Assembly: GCA_944327215.1 (NCBI GenBank)
Contig: CALVGY010000005.1
Coordinates: 1 to 32,310 of the forward strand
Reading direction: 5' to 3'
DNA length: 32,310 bases
Origin: Candidatus Gastranaerophilales bacterium
GTDB lineage: Bacteria > Cyanobacteriota > Vampirovibrionia > Gastranaerophilales > Gastranaerophilaceae
Below the pieces are notes generated by a model, which worked only from the letters and a program-made list of their open reading frames with translations, had not been told where the DNA came from and did not search any database. This document shows, in pieces, positions 1-7,485 of the stretch (positions within the stretch are counted from its first letter, which is position 1; each line of letters starts with the position of its first letter). A program made the position numbers and the translations under genes.

Positions 1-41
1 ATGTCAAAACTTAATGCTTCTGTTTTTGTCTCTTCTGTCAT
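1..41 (-). CDS. 5' end of next lipid A operon gene (partial, possibly fabZ)
   Basis: On the minus strand an ATG at 41-39 opens a frame that runs off the window edge, reading MTEETKTEALSFD. It has an excellent Shine-Dalgarno, AAGGAGAG at 54-47, five bases before the ATG, and that site overlaps the stop codon of lpxC. This spacing and strand make it the next gene of the lpxD-lpxC operon. In cyanobacterial-type genomes lpxC is usually followed by fabZ and lpxA, and a short polar N-terminal extension before the FabZ core would fit, but 13 residues are not enough to identify it. The start is well supported; the identity is a guess from gene order. Confidence 0.6.
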   Translation of the reverse strand, partial: MTEETKTEALSFD

Positions 42-52
42 TTTTACTCTCC

Positions 53-871
53 TTATTTACATTCTATTAATTTATCTTTTAAAATTTTTGCCGTTTTCAA
101 ATGAACCGCATGCCCAGCTTCTTTAACTAAAATCTGGCATCTTAAATTCAAAGGATTAAAACCGGTCAAATACAAATCTCCGATTAAATCAAGAATTTTA
201 TGTTTAACAGGTTCATTCTCAGAACGCAATGGCGATGTATAACCAGTATCTTGCAATCCTAAGGTATTTTCAATTGTTACACCTTGTGCAAAACCTAGCA
301 TTTGGAATTTTTTCAAATCTTTATAAAAGCCAAAAGTTCTTGCTTCAATGATTTCTTGCTTGTTTTTAGGATTATATGCAACCCATCGTCTTGTCAAATC
401 TGGGTGATCATAATTTACCGAATACGAAATATACAATTCTTTATCCGGTAAAATTACAAGACTTGTCTTTCCATTCAGATAATAAACAGGCTCTGAAACA
501 GTATAATGTTTTGATTTTTCAAACAAATGTTTTTCAACTCCTGCCTTTTCAAAAAGTTCTACCCATTTTTTAGAACTTCCGTCGAGTGCCGGAACTTCCA
601 TTTCGTCCATGCAAATATCTATACTGTCTATGCCGCAAAATGCCAAAGCCGCTGTTAAGTGTTCAGTTAACATAGCCTTAGATTTTGAATTTCCTAAAAC
701 AACACAATGGTCTGTAGAAAGAACATTATCCACATTTGCTTCAAAAGGTTCAGCACTTTTTATAAAGTAACGAATTTTTCCTGTTTTTGAAGGGAAAAAG
801 TTTACTGTACAAGGTTTGTTTTTCATCAAGCCATTGCCTGATATTGATATTTCCTTAAGAATTGTGGTCAT
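53..871 (-). CDS. lpxC: UDP-3-O-acyl-N-acetylglucosamine deacetylase LpxC
   Basis: LpxC removes the N-acetyl group from UDP-3-O-acyl-GlcNAc, the committed step of lipid A synthesis, in the cytosol. The 272-residue protein (E. coli LpxC is 305) keeps the zinc ligands: H71 in TEHLTAAL, H224 and D228 in HKILDLIGD, and the C-terminal H254 in GHAVHLKT that acts in catalysis. EVPALDGSS (92-100) is also typical. One oddity is the N-terminal GxGLHSG motif, which here reads GNGLMKNK (13-20), with Met in place of the conserved His. The ATG at 871 overlaps the end of lpxD by 17 bases, so translation is probably coupled; a GAGG lies 12 bases before it. It is followed directly by the partial gene at the window edge. 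Confidence 0.97.
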   Translation of the reverse strand: MTTILKEISISGNGLMKNKPCTVNFFPSKTGKIRYFIKSAEPFEANVDNVLSTDHCVVLGNSKSKAMLTEHLTAALAFCGIDSIDICMDEMEVPALDGSSKKWVELFEKAGVEKHLFEKSKHYTVSEPVYYLNGKTSLVILPDKELYISYSVNYDHPDLTRRWVAYNPKNKQEIIEARTFGFYKDLKKFQMLGFAQGVTIENTLGLQDTGYTSPLRSENEPVKHKILDLIGDLYLTGFNPLNLRCQILVKEAGHAVHLKTAKILKDKLIECK

Positions 872-1958
872 GATTGATATTGTCCTCGAATTCTTTTAAT
901 AATGGTTCATATTTGCGGAATTTAGCAAATATTTCTTGAGCATCTTTCATTGTTTTAAGTTGTTTAATGAAATCTTTTCTTGGCATAGCAGGAATACCTA
1001 CAACAATTGATTTTTCAGGGAATGATTTTGTAACACCTGCTTTTGCTGTAATAATTGTATCAGAACCGATTTCAATATGGTCTGCCAAACCTGCTTGACC
1101 TGCGATTGTAACTCTATCACCAATTACACAGCTTCCTGCAATACCAACTTGAGACACGATAAAGCATCCTTTACCGACTTTGCAGTTATGTCCAATCATT
1201 ACAAGGTCATCTATTTTTGTATCATCGCCAATTGTAGTATTTTCAATAGTTCCGCGGTCAATTGTTGTATTTGCACCGATTTCTACATTATTACCGATTT
1301 CAACAGAACCGATTGAAGGGATTTTGAAAATTACTTGTTTTGTAAGATTTTCTTTAATTTCTCCATCTTTTCTTGCTTGTTCAATATTGTCAGGATTTTC
1401 TGTAACAAAACTGAATCCGTCAGCACCTAAAGATACACCGTGATGCAAAATTACATCGTTACCGACTTTTACTCTGTCACCGACATTAACTCCCGGATGG
1501 AAGAAACAATTTTTGCCGACTACAACACCGCCGCCAATATAGCAATTTGCCAAAATCTTTGTATTATCGCCGATTACTGCATCATGAGAAATTACAACAT
1601 TTGGACCGATTTGAACATTTTCACCTAACTTTGCAGTTTCATGAACAACAGCTGTCGGATGAACACCTTTGTTAACTTCAGGAGCAGTATAGAACAAATT
1701 AAGAAGTTTCATCATTGCAAGTCTTGGTCTTTCAACTTCAATTGTTGAAAATCCGTCAAGCTGAACTCCTAATGGAACAAGTGCTGCTTTTGCTTTTGAT
1801 TTTGCAAGGTTTGCGATTTCTTCTTCACCCAAAGCTAAAGCCAAAGTGTTTTCATCAGAAAGCAATGGCGGAGCAATATGAGTAATATTGACGTCTTGAA
1901 CTTTTGTAAGCATACCGCCTGTTATTTGAGTAATTTCTTCTAATGTAAAGGTTTTCAT
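855..1958 (-). CDS. lpxD: UDP-3-O-acylglucosamine N-acyltransferase LpxD
   Basis: LpxD adds the second 3-hydroxyacyl chain to UDP-3-O-acylglucosamine. I start it at the ATG at 1958 (MKTFTLEEIT), because AAGGAGAA sits seven bases upstream; a longer in-frame reading upstream has no support. The protein is 367 residues (341 in E. coli). Residues 1-95 are the LpxD N-terminal domain; about 100-325 form a left-handed beta-helix of hexapeptide repeats such as IGPNVV, IGDNTK and VGKNCF. The catalytic His is H257 in VMIGHNCKVG, and DRGT at 234-237 matches the family. The C-terminal 40 residues form a helical tail. It overlaps lpxC and follows the GIY-YIG-like gene by 26 bases. Confidence 0.97.
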   Translation of the reverse strand: MKTFTLEEITQITGGMLTKVQDVNITHIAPPLLSDENTLALALGEEEIANLAKSKAKAALVPLGVQLDGFSTIEVERPRLAMMKLLNLFYTAPEVNKGVHPTAVVHETAKLGENVQIGPNVVISHDAVIGDNTKILANCYIGGGVVVGKNCFFHPGVNVGDRVKVGNDVILHHGVSLGADGFSFVTENPDNIEQARKDGEIKENLTKQVIFKIPSIGSVEIGNNVEIGANTTIDRGTIENTTIGDDTKIDDLVMIGHNCKVGKGCFIVSQVGIAGSCVIGDRVTIAGQAGLADHIEIGSDTIITAKAGVTKSFPEKSIVVGIPAMPRKDFIKQLKTMKDAQEIFAKFRKYEPLLKEFEDNINHDHNS

Positions 1959-1984
1959 ATATCTTCTCCTTTGTGTTAATAATT

Positions 1985-2308
1985 TTAATCCATGTTGTTT
2001 GATTTTAGTGAATCTTCCCAAATCTTTAAGATTGTATCATGCAAATCTATCCAATTTGGATTTTCAGAATTTATGATTGAGATTAAATCTTCCTTTTTCA
2101 TTTTTTCCAATTCTTTTTTGCGGATAATTGCATCATTCAATTCACTATATTTTTCATAATATGCAAGTTTGTTATTTGAAAATTCTTTTTTATAAATTTC
2201 ACTAATTTTATTTTTAATTTCATGCATATGCATTAAAAGATTTGAAGTTATCCCTATTATTAACTTGTCTTTTGGCTTATTAAACAATATGTATACATAC
2301 GTGCTCAT
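1985..2308 (-). CDS. degenerate GIY-YIG domain protein
   Basis: A 107-residue protein starting at the ATG at 2308, chosen because GAGGAGAAGG lies just upstream. The frame is recognisable as the UvrC/YhbQ-type GIY-YIG nuclease fold: YVYILFNK at the start (GIY strand), IIGITSN (YIG strand), a middle AYYEKYSELNDAI and the closing NPNWIDLHD typical of small bacterial members. But the catalytic residues appear lost: the YIG tyrosine is Ile, the NLxRRxxEH helix reads NLLMHMHEI so the catalytic Arg and the His are gone, and the metal-binding Glu of the REKxIK helix reads RKKELEK. It lies between the heptose adenylyltransferase and lpxD in one operon. Likely a non-nucleolytic DNA- or protein-binding relic; the fold call is good, the role unknown. 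Confidence 0.8.
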   Translation of the reverse strand: MSTYVYILFNKPKDKLIIGITSNLLMHMHEIKNKISEIYKKEFSNNKLAYYEKYSELNDAIIRKKELEKMKKEDLISIINSENPNWIDLHDTILKIWEDSLKSNNMD

Positions 2309-2330
2309 AACCTTCTCCTCAAAATCTTTT

Positions 2331-2795
2331 TTATTTATTTTGCATTTTTTCAATAGTTTTTGTAGTTGATTTACCTTCAACAAACTCAATAAATTCAACT
2401 CTAGTGCCGTTTTTCCTCATTATGTCAGCTTCCGGAAGAGTTTCCATATTGTAATCTGCACCTTTAGTATAAACATCAGGCTTTATTTCATCCAAGAGAT
2501 CACGAGGACTATCTTCATCAAATAGTACCACATAATCCACATATCTCAAAGCGCTTAATATTTCTGCACGATCATTCTCGTTATTGACGGGACGTGTTGG
2601 ACCTTTTATACTTCTTACAGATTTATCGGAATTTAACAAAATTATTGAATAATCTGCAAATGATTTTGTTTTTTTCAGATACCTGACGTGTCCGACATGA
2701 AGAATATCAAAACAACCGTTAGTACAAACAACGGTTTTACCTGATTTATGGATTTTATCAACTAAAGCTTTTATATCTTCTCTTTTTATCAACAT
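2331..2795 (-). CDS. rfaE2: D-glycero-beta-D-manno-heptose 1-phosphate adenylyltransferase
   Basis: This 154-residue nucleotidyltransferase matches the adenylyltransferase half of HldE (RfaE2), which makes ADP-heptose for the LPS inner core. Visible motifs are TNGCFDILHVGH (25-36), with the HxGH nucleotide-binding signature at 33-36, GPTRPVNNENDRAEIL (65-80) and the C-terminal EGKSTTKTI (140-148). It is the stand-alone form without the kinase domain, so a separate heptose kinase (rfaE1) is expected elsewhere. A promoter-like TGCTAAAAT lies at 2832-2824 and AAGG nine bases before the ATG. It heads the minus-strand run rfaE2, GIY-YIG-like, lpxD, lpxC. Confidence 0.95.
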   Translation of the reverse strand: MLIKREDIKALVDKIHKSGKTVVCTNGCFDILHVGHVRYLKKTKSFADYSIILLNSDKSVRSIKGPTRPVNNENDRAEILSALRYVDYVVLFDEDSPRDLLDEIKPDVYTKGADYNMETLPEADIMRKNGTRVEFIEFVEGKSTTKTIEKMQNK

Positions 2796-2823
2796 ATCCG
2801 CTAACCTTGCTTTTTCAAAGCTT

Positions 2824-2832
2824 ATTTTAGCA
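2824..2832 (-). promoter_or_regulatory. extended -10 promoter of the rfaE2-lpxD-lpxC operon
   Basis: On the minus strand TGCTAAAAT (2832-2824) is an extended -10 element, placing the start of transcription near 2817, about 22 bases before rfaE2. No convincing -35 lies 16-18 bases upstream. The same TGCTAAAAT string precedes two other genes in this window. Confidence 0.5.
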
Positions 2833-2876
2833 AAAACATTAACAAAAATACGTAAAAGTTACCTTTTGTTAAGAAC

Positions 2877-2900
2877 AAAAACCCGCAAATGCGGGTTTTA
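2877..2900 (-). terminator. rho-independent terminator after asd
   Basis: A 9-bp stem with arms at 2878-2886 and 2891-2899 (AAAACCCGC / GCGGGTTTT) and loop AAAT. Read on the minus strand it is followed by a T-rich run (TTTTTGTTCTT), so it ends the dapB-asd transcript just before the rfaE2 promoter. Confidence 0.85.
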
Positions 2901-2957
2901 TTATTTATGTTAAGCTATTTTTTAATATGCCATCTCTAATTTTTTATTCTACAAAAA

Positions 2958-3977
2958 TTAGAACAGCTCCATTTCAATAACCTTTTGACATATTCTAACA
3001 GTATTTAAAGCTGCGCCTATTCTCAAATTATCTGCGACACACCATAATGAAATCCCATTTTTAAACGCAAGATTTTTTCTGATTCTTCCGACAAAAACGG
3101 GGTCAACTCCTGATGCATCACAGGTTGTCGGGTATTCAAAATTTTGAGGATTGTCTATTACTTTAACGCCGAAAGAATTTCTCAAAATTTCGCGAACTTC
3201 ATCTGGAGAAATTTCATTTTCAAATTCAATATCAACAGCTTCTGAGTGGCCGTTATATACAGGAACACGAGCTGCAGTGCAAGATATTGGCAAATCTTGA
3301 GAGAGATGAAGAATTTTTTTAGTTTCATTAACAACTTTCATCTCTTCTTTTGTATAACCGTTATCACAGAATACATCAATTTGAGGTATTACATTAAATG
3401 CAATCGGCTTTTTAAAACATTTGTTTTCAAAATCTTTACCTTCAAGACGCGCTTTTGTATTTGCAGTTAATTCATTAATCGCAGCCAAACCTGCCCCTGA
3501 AACAGCCTGATAAGTAGAAACTATCAACCTTTTCATAGGATTTTTATCAATTAACGGTTTTAATACAAGCATTAATTGAGAAGTTGAGCAATTTGGGTTT
3601 GCGATAATCCCTTTATGTTTTCTTAAATCTTCATCATTAACATAAGCAATTACAAGCGGAACATCTTTTTCCATACGGAATGCTGATGAATTATCAATTA
3701 ATACCCCGCCTCGTTTTACAATTTCAGGAGCAAATTTTTGAGAAGTAGAACCGCCGGCTGAAGCTAGCACGATATTTACTCCATCAAAGCTTTCAGGTTT
3801 AGCTTCTTCTACGGTGTAGGTTTTCCCTTGAAATTCTAACTTTGTTCCTGCAGAACGTGCACTAGACAAAAATTTGATCTCATTAAATTGAATATTCAAC
3901 TCATCAACTATCTTAGTAATTTCTCTACCTACAACACCTGTTGCGCCTAAAATTGCAATATTTGGTTTTCTCATCAT
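2958..3977 (-). CDS. asd: aspartate-semialdehyde dehydrogenase
   Basis: Asd reduces aspartyl phosphate to aspartate semialdehyde, the branch point to lysine, threonine and methionine. The 339-residue protein has the NADP-binding GATGVVG (11-17), the nucleophilic C130 in NPNCSTSQ and the general base H244 in NGHSEAV. The protein starts with two consecutive Met codons; AAGGG upstream serves either. It lies seven bases after dapB and is followed by a terminator, so the two form a dapB-asd operon for diaminopimelate/lysine synthesis. Confidence 0.97.
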   Translation of the reverse strand: MMRKPNIAILGATGVVGREITKIVDELNIQFNEIKFLSSARSAGTKLEFQGKTYTVEEAKPESFDGVNIVLASAGGSTSQKFAPEIVKRGGVLIDNSSAFRMEKDVPLVIAYVNDEDLRKHKGIIANPNCSTSQLMLVLKPLIDKNPMKRLIVSTYQAVSGAGLAAINELTANTKARLEGKDFENKCFKKPIAFNVIPQIDVFCDNGYTKEEMKVVNETKKILHLSQDLPISCTAARVPVYNGHSEAVDIEFENEISPDEVREILRNSFGVKVIDNPQNFEYPTTCDASGVDPVFVGRIRKNLAFKNGISLWCVADNLRIGAALNTVRICQKVIEMELF

Positions 3978-3984
3978 TAATCCC

Positions 3985-4731
3985 TTACATTATATTATCT
4001 AATCCATATACAAAATCATTGTACTCATAAACATGTTTTACTGCAAGTAATACCCCTTGCATGTAACATTTTCTGTCCATTGAATCGTGACGAATTGTCA
4101 TGATTTGGCCTGATGAGCCAAAGATTACTTCTTGAGATGCAATATAACCAGGCATTCTGACAGAATGAATATGAATATTTGAATAAGAATTGCCGCCTCT
4201 TGCACCTTCTATAGTTTCAGTTTCGGGGCAATTATTTTTTGTAAAATCATCTTTAACTTCTGCCATCATAGCTGCAGTTTTAATTGCAGTACCTGATGGA
4301 GCATCTTTCTTTTGGTTATGGTGTAGTTCAATAATTTCTGCATTATCAAAATATTTTGCAGCCTGACGGGCAAACATCATTAATAAAACTGCACCTGTTG
4401 AAAAATTAGGAGCAATCAAACAACCTGTATTTTTTTCTTTAGAAAGATTTTTCAAAAATTCAATTTCTTCATCTTTCAAACCTGTTGTTCCGATTACTAT
4501 TTTTATTCCGTTATTCAAACAATATTTTGCGTTTTCAAAAATTGATTTTGGCTGTGTAAAATCTACCAAAACATCTATTTGGCATTTTTTATGAGCATCT
4601 TCAATATTTTTAAATTCAGCTCCTGCTATATCAATTTGGGCAACAAGTTCTGTATCGGGGCAAGTTGTAACAGCTTCCACAACTTCTTTTCCCATTTTGC
4701 CCAAAGCTCCGCATACTGCAACTTTTATCAT
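3985..4731 (-). CDS. dapB: 4-hydroxy-tetrahydrodipicolinate reductase
   Basis: DapB makes tetrahydrodipicolinate for diaminopimelate (peptidoglycan) and lysine. The 248-residue protein has the Rossmann motif GALGKMG (8-14), GTTG at 81-84, and the signature ELHHNQKKDAPSGTA (135-149) with catalytic H137 and K141. The start has an AAGGAG eight bases upstream. It is the first gene of dapB-asd and is divergent from the PC4-like gene, sharing a 93-base promoter region. dapA is not in this window. Confidence 0.97.
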   Translation of the reverse strand: MIKVAVCGALGKMGKEVVEAVTTCPDTELVAQIDIAGAEFKNIEDAHKKCQIDVLVDFTQPKSIFENAKYCLNNGIKIVIGTTGLKDEEIEFLKNLSKEKNTGCLIAPNFSTGAVLLMMFARQAAKYFDNAEIIELHHNQKKDAPSGTAIKTAAMMAEVKDDFTKNNCPETETIEGARGGNSYSNIHIHSVRMPGYIASQEVIFGSSGQIMTIRHDSMDRKCYMQGVLLAVKHVYEYNDFVYGLDNIM

Positions 4732-4783
4732 AAAATTTTCTCCTTATTATGTACATTACTTTATCATAAAAAAAATTTTCTGT

Positions 4784-4791
4784 GCTAAAAT
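4784..4791 (+). promoter_or_regulatory. extended -10 promoter of the PC4-like gene
   Basis: TGCTAAAAT (4783-4791) precedes the plus-strand gene at 4825, giving a predicted leader of about 28 bases that carries the AAGGAGAG ribosome site. A TTATCA at 4761-4766 is a weak -35 at 19-base spacing. On the other strand TATGAT at 4768-4763 could serve dapB. Confidence 0.45.
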
Positions 4792-4824
4792 GAAAAGGGA
4801 ACTATTATTATAAGGAGAGATAAA

Positions 4825-5061
4825 ATGGCAGACGCTAAAATTTTGGCTACTATTGAAAGAAGTGACACTGAACAATTACAAATTTCTGTTAGTGAATACA
4901 AAGGAAGAAGCTATTTGAATATGAGAATATTCTACACTACTGATGATGGTGCAACTTGGCTTCCGACTAAAAAAGGGGTAACTTTTTCTCCTGATCAGCT
5001 TGATTTGTTGGAAGAAGCTATTCAAGAAGCAAGAAAAGAATTTATGGCAGAAGCTGAGTAG
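4825..5061 (+). CDS. PC4-like (YdbC-type) transcriptional coactivator / ssDNA-binding protein
   Basis: The 78-residue protein matches the PC4/Sub1 C-terminal domain family, whose bacterial members (YdbC type) are small dimeric single-stranded nucleic acid binding proteins. The diagnostic stretch is VSEYKGRSYLNMRIFY (22-37) followed by WLPTKKGVTFSPDQL (45-59) and a C-terminal helix. Start ATG is set by AAGGAGAG eight bases upstream. It sits directly before priA with a hairpin between them. Function in replication or transcription is inferred from the family only. Confidence 0.88.
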   Translation: MADAKILATIERSDTEQLQISVSEYKGRSYLNMRIFYTTDDGATWLPTKKGVTFSPDQLDLLEEAIQEARKEFMAEAE

Positions 5062-5078
5062 GTATTTTACCTACTCCT
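5056..5078 (+). terminator. hairpin at the end of the PC4-like gene
   Basis: An inverted repeat GAGTAGGT / ACCTACTC (5056-5063 and 5069-5076) begins inside the stop region of the PC4-like gene. It is followed only by CTTCTACTTTTTACC, an imperfect T-run, so it may be a leaky terminator or an mRNA-stabilising hairpin between the PC4-like gene and priA. Confidence 0.55.
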
Positions 5079-5105
5079 TCTACTTTTTACCTTAAAGGAG
5101 ATAAT

Positions 5106-7403
5106 TTGAGCAAATACGCATCAGCACTTGTTAATATAAAAGGTTTGGGAGTTAAGACTTTTAGCTACTTAATTCCTGATGAAATGAAAGATAAAATTCA
5201 AATAGGACAAGCTTTGCTTGTCCCTTTTGGCAGACAGGGGCTGATTAATGCTTTTTGTGTAGGATTTTCCGATTATTTACCGGGAGATTTCAAAGTCAAA
5301 AAAATTAACAAAATCCTTGATGAAACACCACTTTTTACAATCGAATATCTAAAACTTTTAGAGTGGGTTGCAAATTATTATTGTTGCGATTTGGTTACTG
5401 TTTTGAACGCCGCAATTCCGATGAAGTTAATTGAAAAAGCTTCAAAAACAGAACAATTAATTGAGTTTGTAAAATATGACGGTGCAACAAAAAGACAAAT
5501 CGAAGTCTTGAAATTGCTTGAAAAATCAGGTAAAATGCCTCTTATTTTGTTTGAAAAATATGCAAAAACAACAAGAGCTACAATAAAAAAACTTGAGCAA
5601 TTGGGTTGTGTACGACTTATTCAAGAGGAATTATATAGAAACCCTCTTGATGTTTTAAGGATTACTGAAAGAGAGCCGCTGTTTGAACTTTCTGGGGATC
5701 AAAAGAAAGTTTATGAAGGGATTAAAAGGCTTATAGAGGGCAAGAAGGCAGGAAGGCAAGAAGATGAAAAAGTTATTGAAAATAAATTTGTGCGTAGCAC
5801 CGATAATAGCTTTACATACTGTCAGCAGAACTTCCCGCCATCTGAAATCCTTCTTCATGGGGTTACTGCATCCGGTAAGACCGAAGTTTATTTCAAACTT
5901 ATTGATGACACCATAAAAGCCGGAAAAAACGTTCTTTTCCTTGCACCAGAAATTGCTCTTGCATCACAGTTGACAAAACGACTTGCAAAAAAATTCGGGA
6001 CAAAAGACGTTGCGATATGGCACAGCAGTATATCAGACGGAGAACGATATGATGTTTGGCAAAAGCTTTATAAAGATGAAATAAAAATTTTAGCAGGCGC
6101 GAGATCTGCAGTATTTGCACCTTTGAAAAATATAGGTTTAATAATTATTGATGAAGAACACGAAAGTGCCTATAAACAAACAACTCCTGCACCGCGTTAT
6201 GATGCAAGAGTTGTAGCAAGAAAATTGTCAGAATTTCATAACTGTCCATTGCTTTTAGGTTCTGCAACACCTGATATTTCAACTTATTATAGAGCAGTAA
6301 ATTCAGGCAATCTTTTTGAGCTTAAAAAAAGGTATAATGATGCAAAAGTTCCGCCAGTAACCGTTATAAACATGCAAGATTACGGCAGAGCTGCTTATAA
6401 AAATGTTATCTCAATGCCTTTGCAAACAGAGATTAAAGAAACTCTTGAAAAGGGACAGCAAGTAATTCTTTTGATAAACAGACGCGGATTTTCAACATTC
6501 ACCCAATGCCAGGCCTGCGGACATGTTATAGAATGCCCAAATTGTGCAATTCCAATGATTTGGCACTCAAAAGATCAAATGCTTAAATGCCATTACTGCA
6601 ACCACAGTGAATACTTTCCTGACGTATGCCCTGAATGCGGTTCAGACGCTTTCAAAAACAGCGGTACAGGTACTCAAAAAATCGAACAATATATAAAAGA
6701 TATTTTCCCGGACAATAATGTTGAACGTATAGATAGTGACATTTTAGTCCGTAAAGGGGAACATATAAGATTGCTGGAAAAATTCCAAAGAGGGGATATT
6801 GATATCTTGGTCGGCACGCAAATGATTGCCAAAGGTTTGGATAATCCAAACGTAACGCTTGTTGGTGTAATCTCGGCTGATGCAAGTTTTAACCTGCCTG
6901 ATTTTAGGGCATCAGAAAGAGGATTCCAATTGCTTACTCAAGTTGCAGGCCGAGCAGGGCGTGGAGAATTTGCAGGAAAAGTTCTTTTCCAAACCTACAA
7001 CCCTGATTTTTATGCGCTTGAAAGTGCCAAATCTCAAAATTACGGAGAATTTTACGAAACAGAAATTGCCGCAAGAGAAGAATTTGATTACCCTCCATTC
7101 AGCCAAATCATAAGACTTATTTTAAGCTCTCAAAACAACTTTAGAGCAGAAAAATCCGCACAAGAAATTGCACTACGACTATGCACAATGATAGAAAAAT
7201 TCGGGATCTCAGAACGCTTGGAAGTTTTAGGCCCAAGCCCTTGTGTAATAGAACGCATAAACGGTCAATACCGTTTTCAAATTATCATAAAAAACAAACT
7301 TGATAAAAAAGGGCATGATTTTATCTCAAGATTTTTGAACAAAATAACTCTCCCAAAAGATATCAAAATGATAATAGATGTCGACCCGCTCGATATTCTG
7401 TAA
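5106..7403 (+). CDS. priA: primosomal replication restart helicase PriA
   Basis: PriA is a 3'-to-5' DNA helicase that reloads the replisome at stalled forks. I start it at TTG 5106 because AAAGGAG lies five bases upstream. The 765-residue protein has an N-terminal DNA-binding region (1-190), Walker A GVTASGKT (252-259), DEEH box (349-352), LLGSATPD (383-390) and the eight zinc-binding cysteines C468, C471, C477, C480, C495, C498, C508 and C511. GVISADASFNLPDFRASER and QVAGRAGRG belong to helicase lobe 2. A roughly 30-residue stretch at about 214-246, just before Walker A, appears to be extra relative to typical PriA. No other odd feature. Confidence 0.96.
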   Translation: MSKYASALVNIKGLGVKTFSYLIPDEMKDKIQIGQALLVPFGRQGLINAFCVGFSDYLPGDFKVKKINKILDETPLFTIEYLKLLEWVANYYCCDLVTVLNAAIPMKLIEKASKTEQLIEFVKYDGATKRQIEVLKLLEKSGKMPLILFEKYAKTTRATIKKLEQLGCVRLIQEELYRNPLDVLRITEREPLFELSGDQKKVYEGIKRLIEGKKAGRQEDEKVIENKFVRSTDNSFTYCQQNFPPSEILLHGVTASGKTEVYFKLIDDTIKAGKNVLFLAPEIALASQLTKRLAKKFGTKDVAIWHSSISDGERYDVWQKLYKDEIKILAGARSAVFAPLKNIGLIIIDEEHESAYKQTTPAPRYDARVVARKLSEFHNCPLLLGSATPDISTYYRAVNSGNLFELKKRYNDAKVPPVTVINMQDYGRAAYKNVISMPLQTEIKETLEKGQQVILLINRRGFSTFTQCQACGHVIECPNCAIPMIWHSKDQMLKCHYCNHSEYFPDVCPECGSDAFKNSGTGTQKIEQYIKDIFPDNNVERIDSDILVRKGEHIRLLEKFQRGDIDILVGTQMIAKGLDNPNVTLVGVISADASFNLPDFRASERGFQLLTQVAGRAGRGEFAGKVLFQTYNPDFYALESAKSQNYGEFYETEIAAREEFDYPPFSQIIRLILSSQNNFRAEKSAQEIALRLCTMIEKFGISERLEVLGPSPCVIERINGQYRFQIIIKNKLDKKGHDFISRFLNKITLPKDIKMIIDVDPLDIL

Positions 7404-7417
7404 CAAATAAAATAATA

Positions 7418-7426
7418 TGTTAAAAT
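7418..7426 (+). promoter_or_regulatory. extended -10 promoter of the PPi-phosphofructokinase gene
   Basis: TGTTAAAAT at 7418-7426 sits 60 bases before the ATG at 7486, just after the priA stop. No good -35 is visible at 16-18 bases. Predicted transcription start about 7433. Confidence 0.45.
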
Positions 7427-7485
7427 ATATTTTTATTGTAAAATATTAATTGTAAACAGTGTTACTTAAGAAAGGTAAGAGAAAT

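Noticed and set aside
2331-2398. Longer start of the GIY-YIG-like gene overlapping rfaE2
   Set aside because: The 30 extra residues overlap rfaE2 and do not resemble the family; the ATG at 2308 has a strong ribosome site.
5745-5844. Intein in priA
   Set aside because: The extra segment is only about 30 residues and lacks the Cys/Ser start and HN end of an intein.
7459-7485. GTG start nine codons upstream for the PPi-phosphofructokinase
   Set aside because: No ribosome site before the GTG, while the ATG at 7486 has AAGG at suitable distance and fits the family length.
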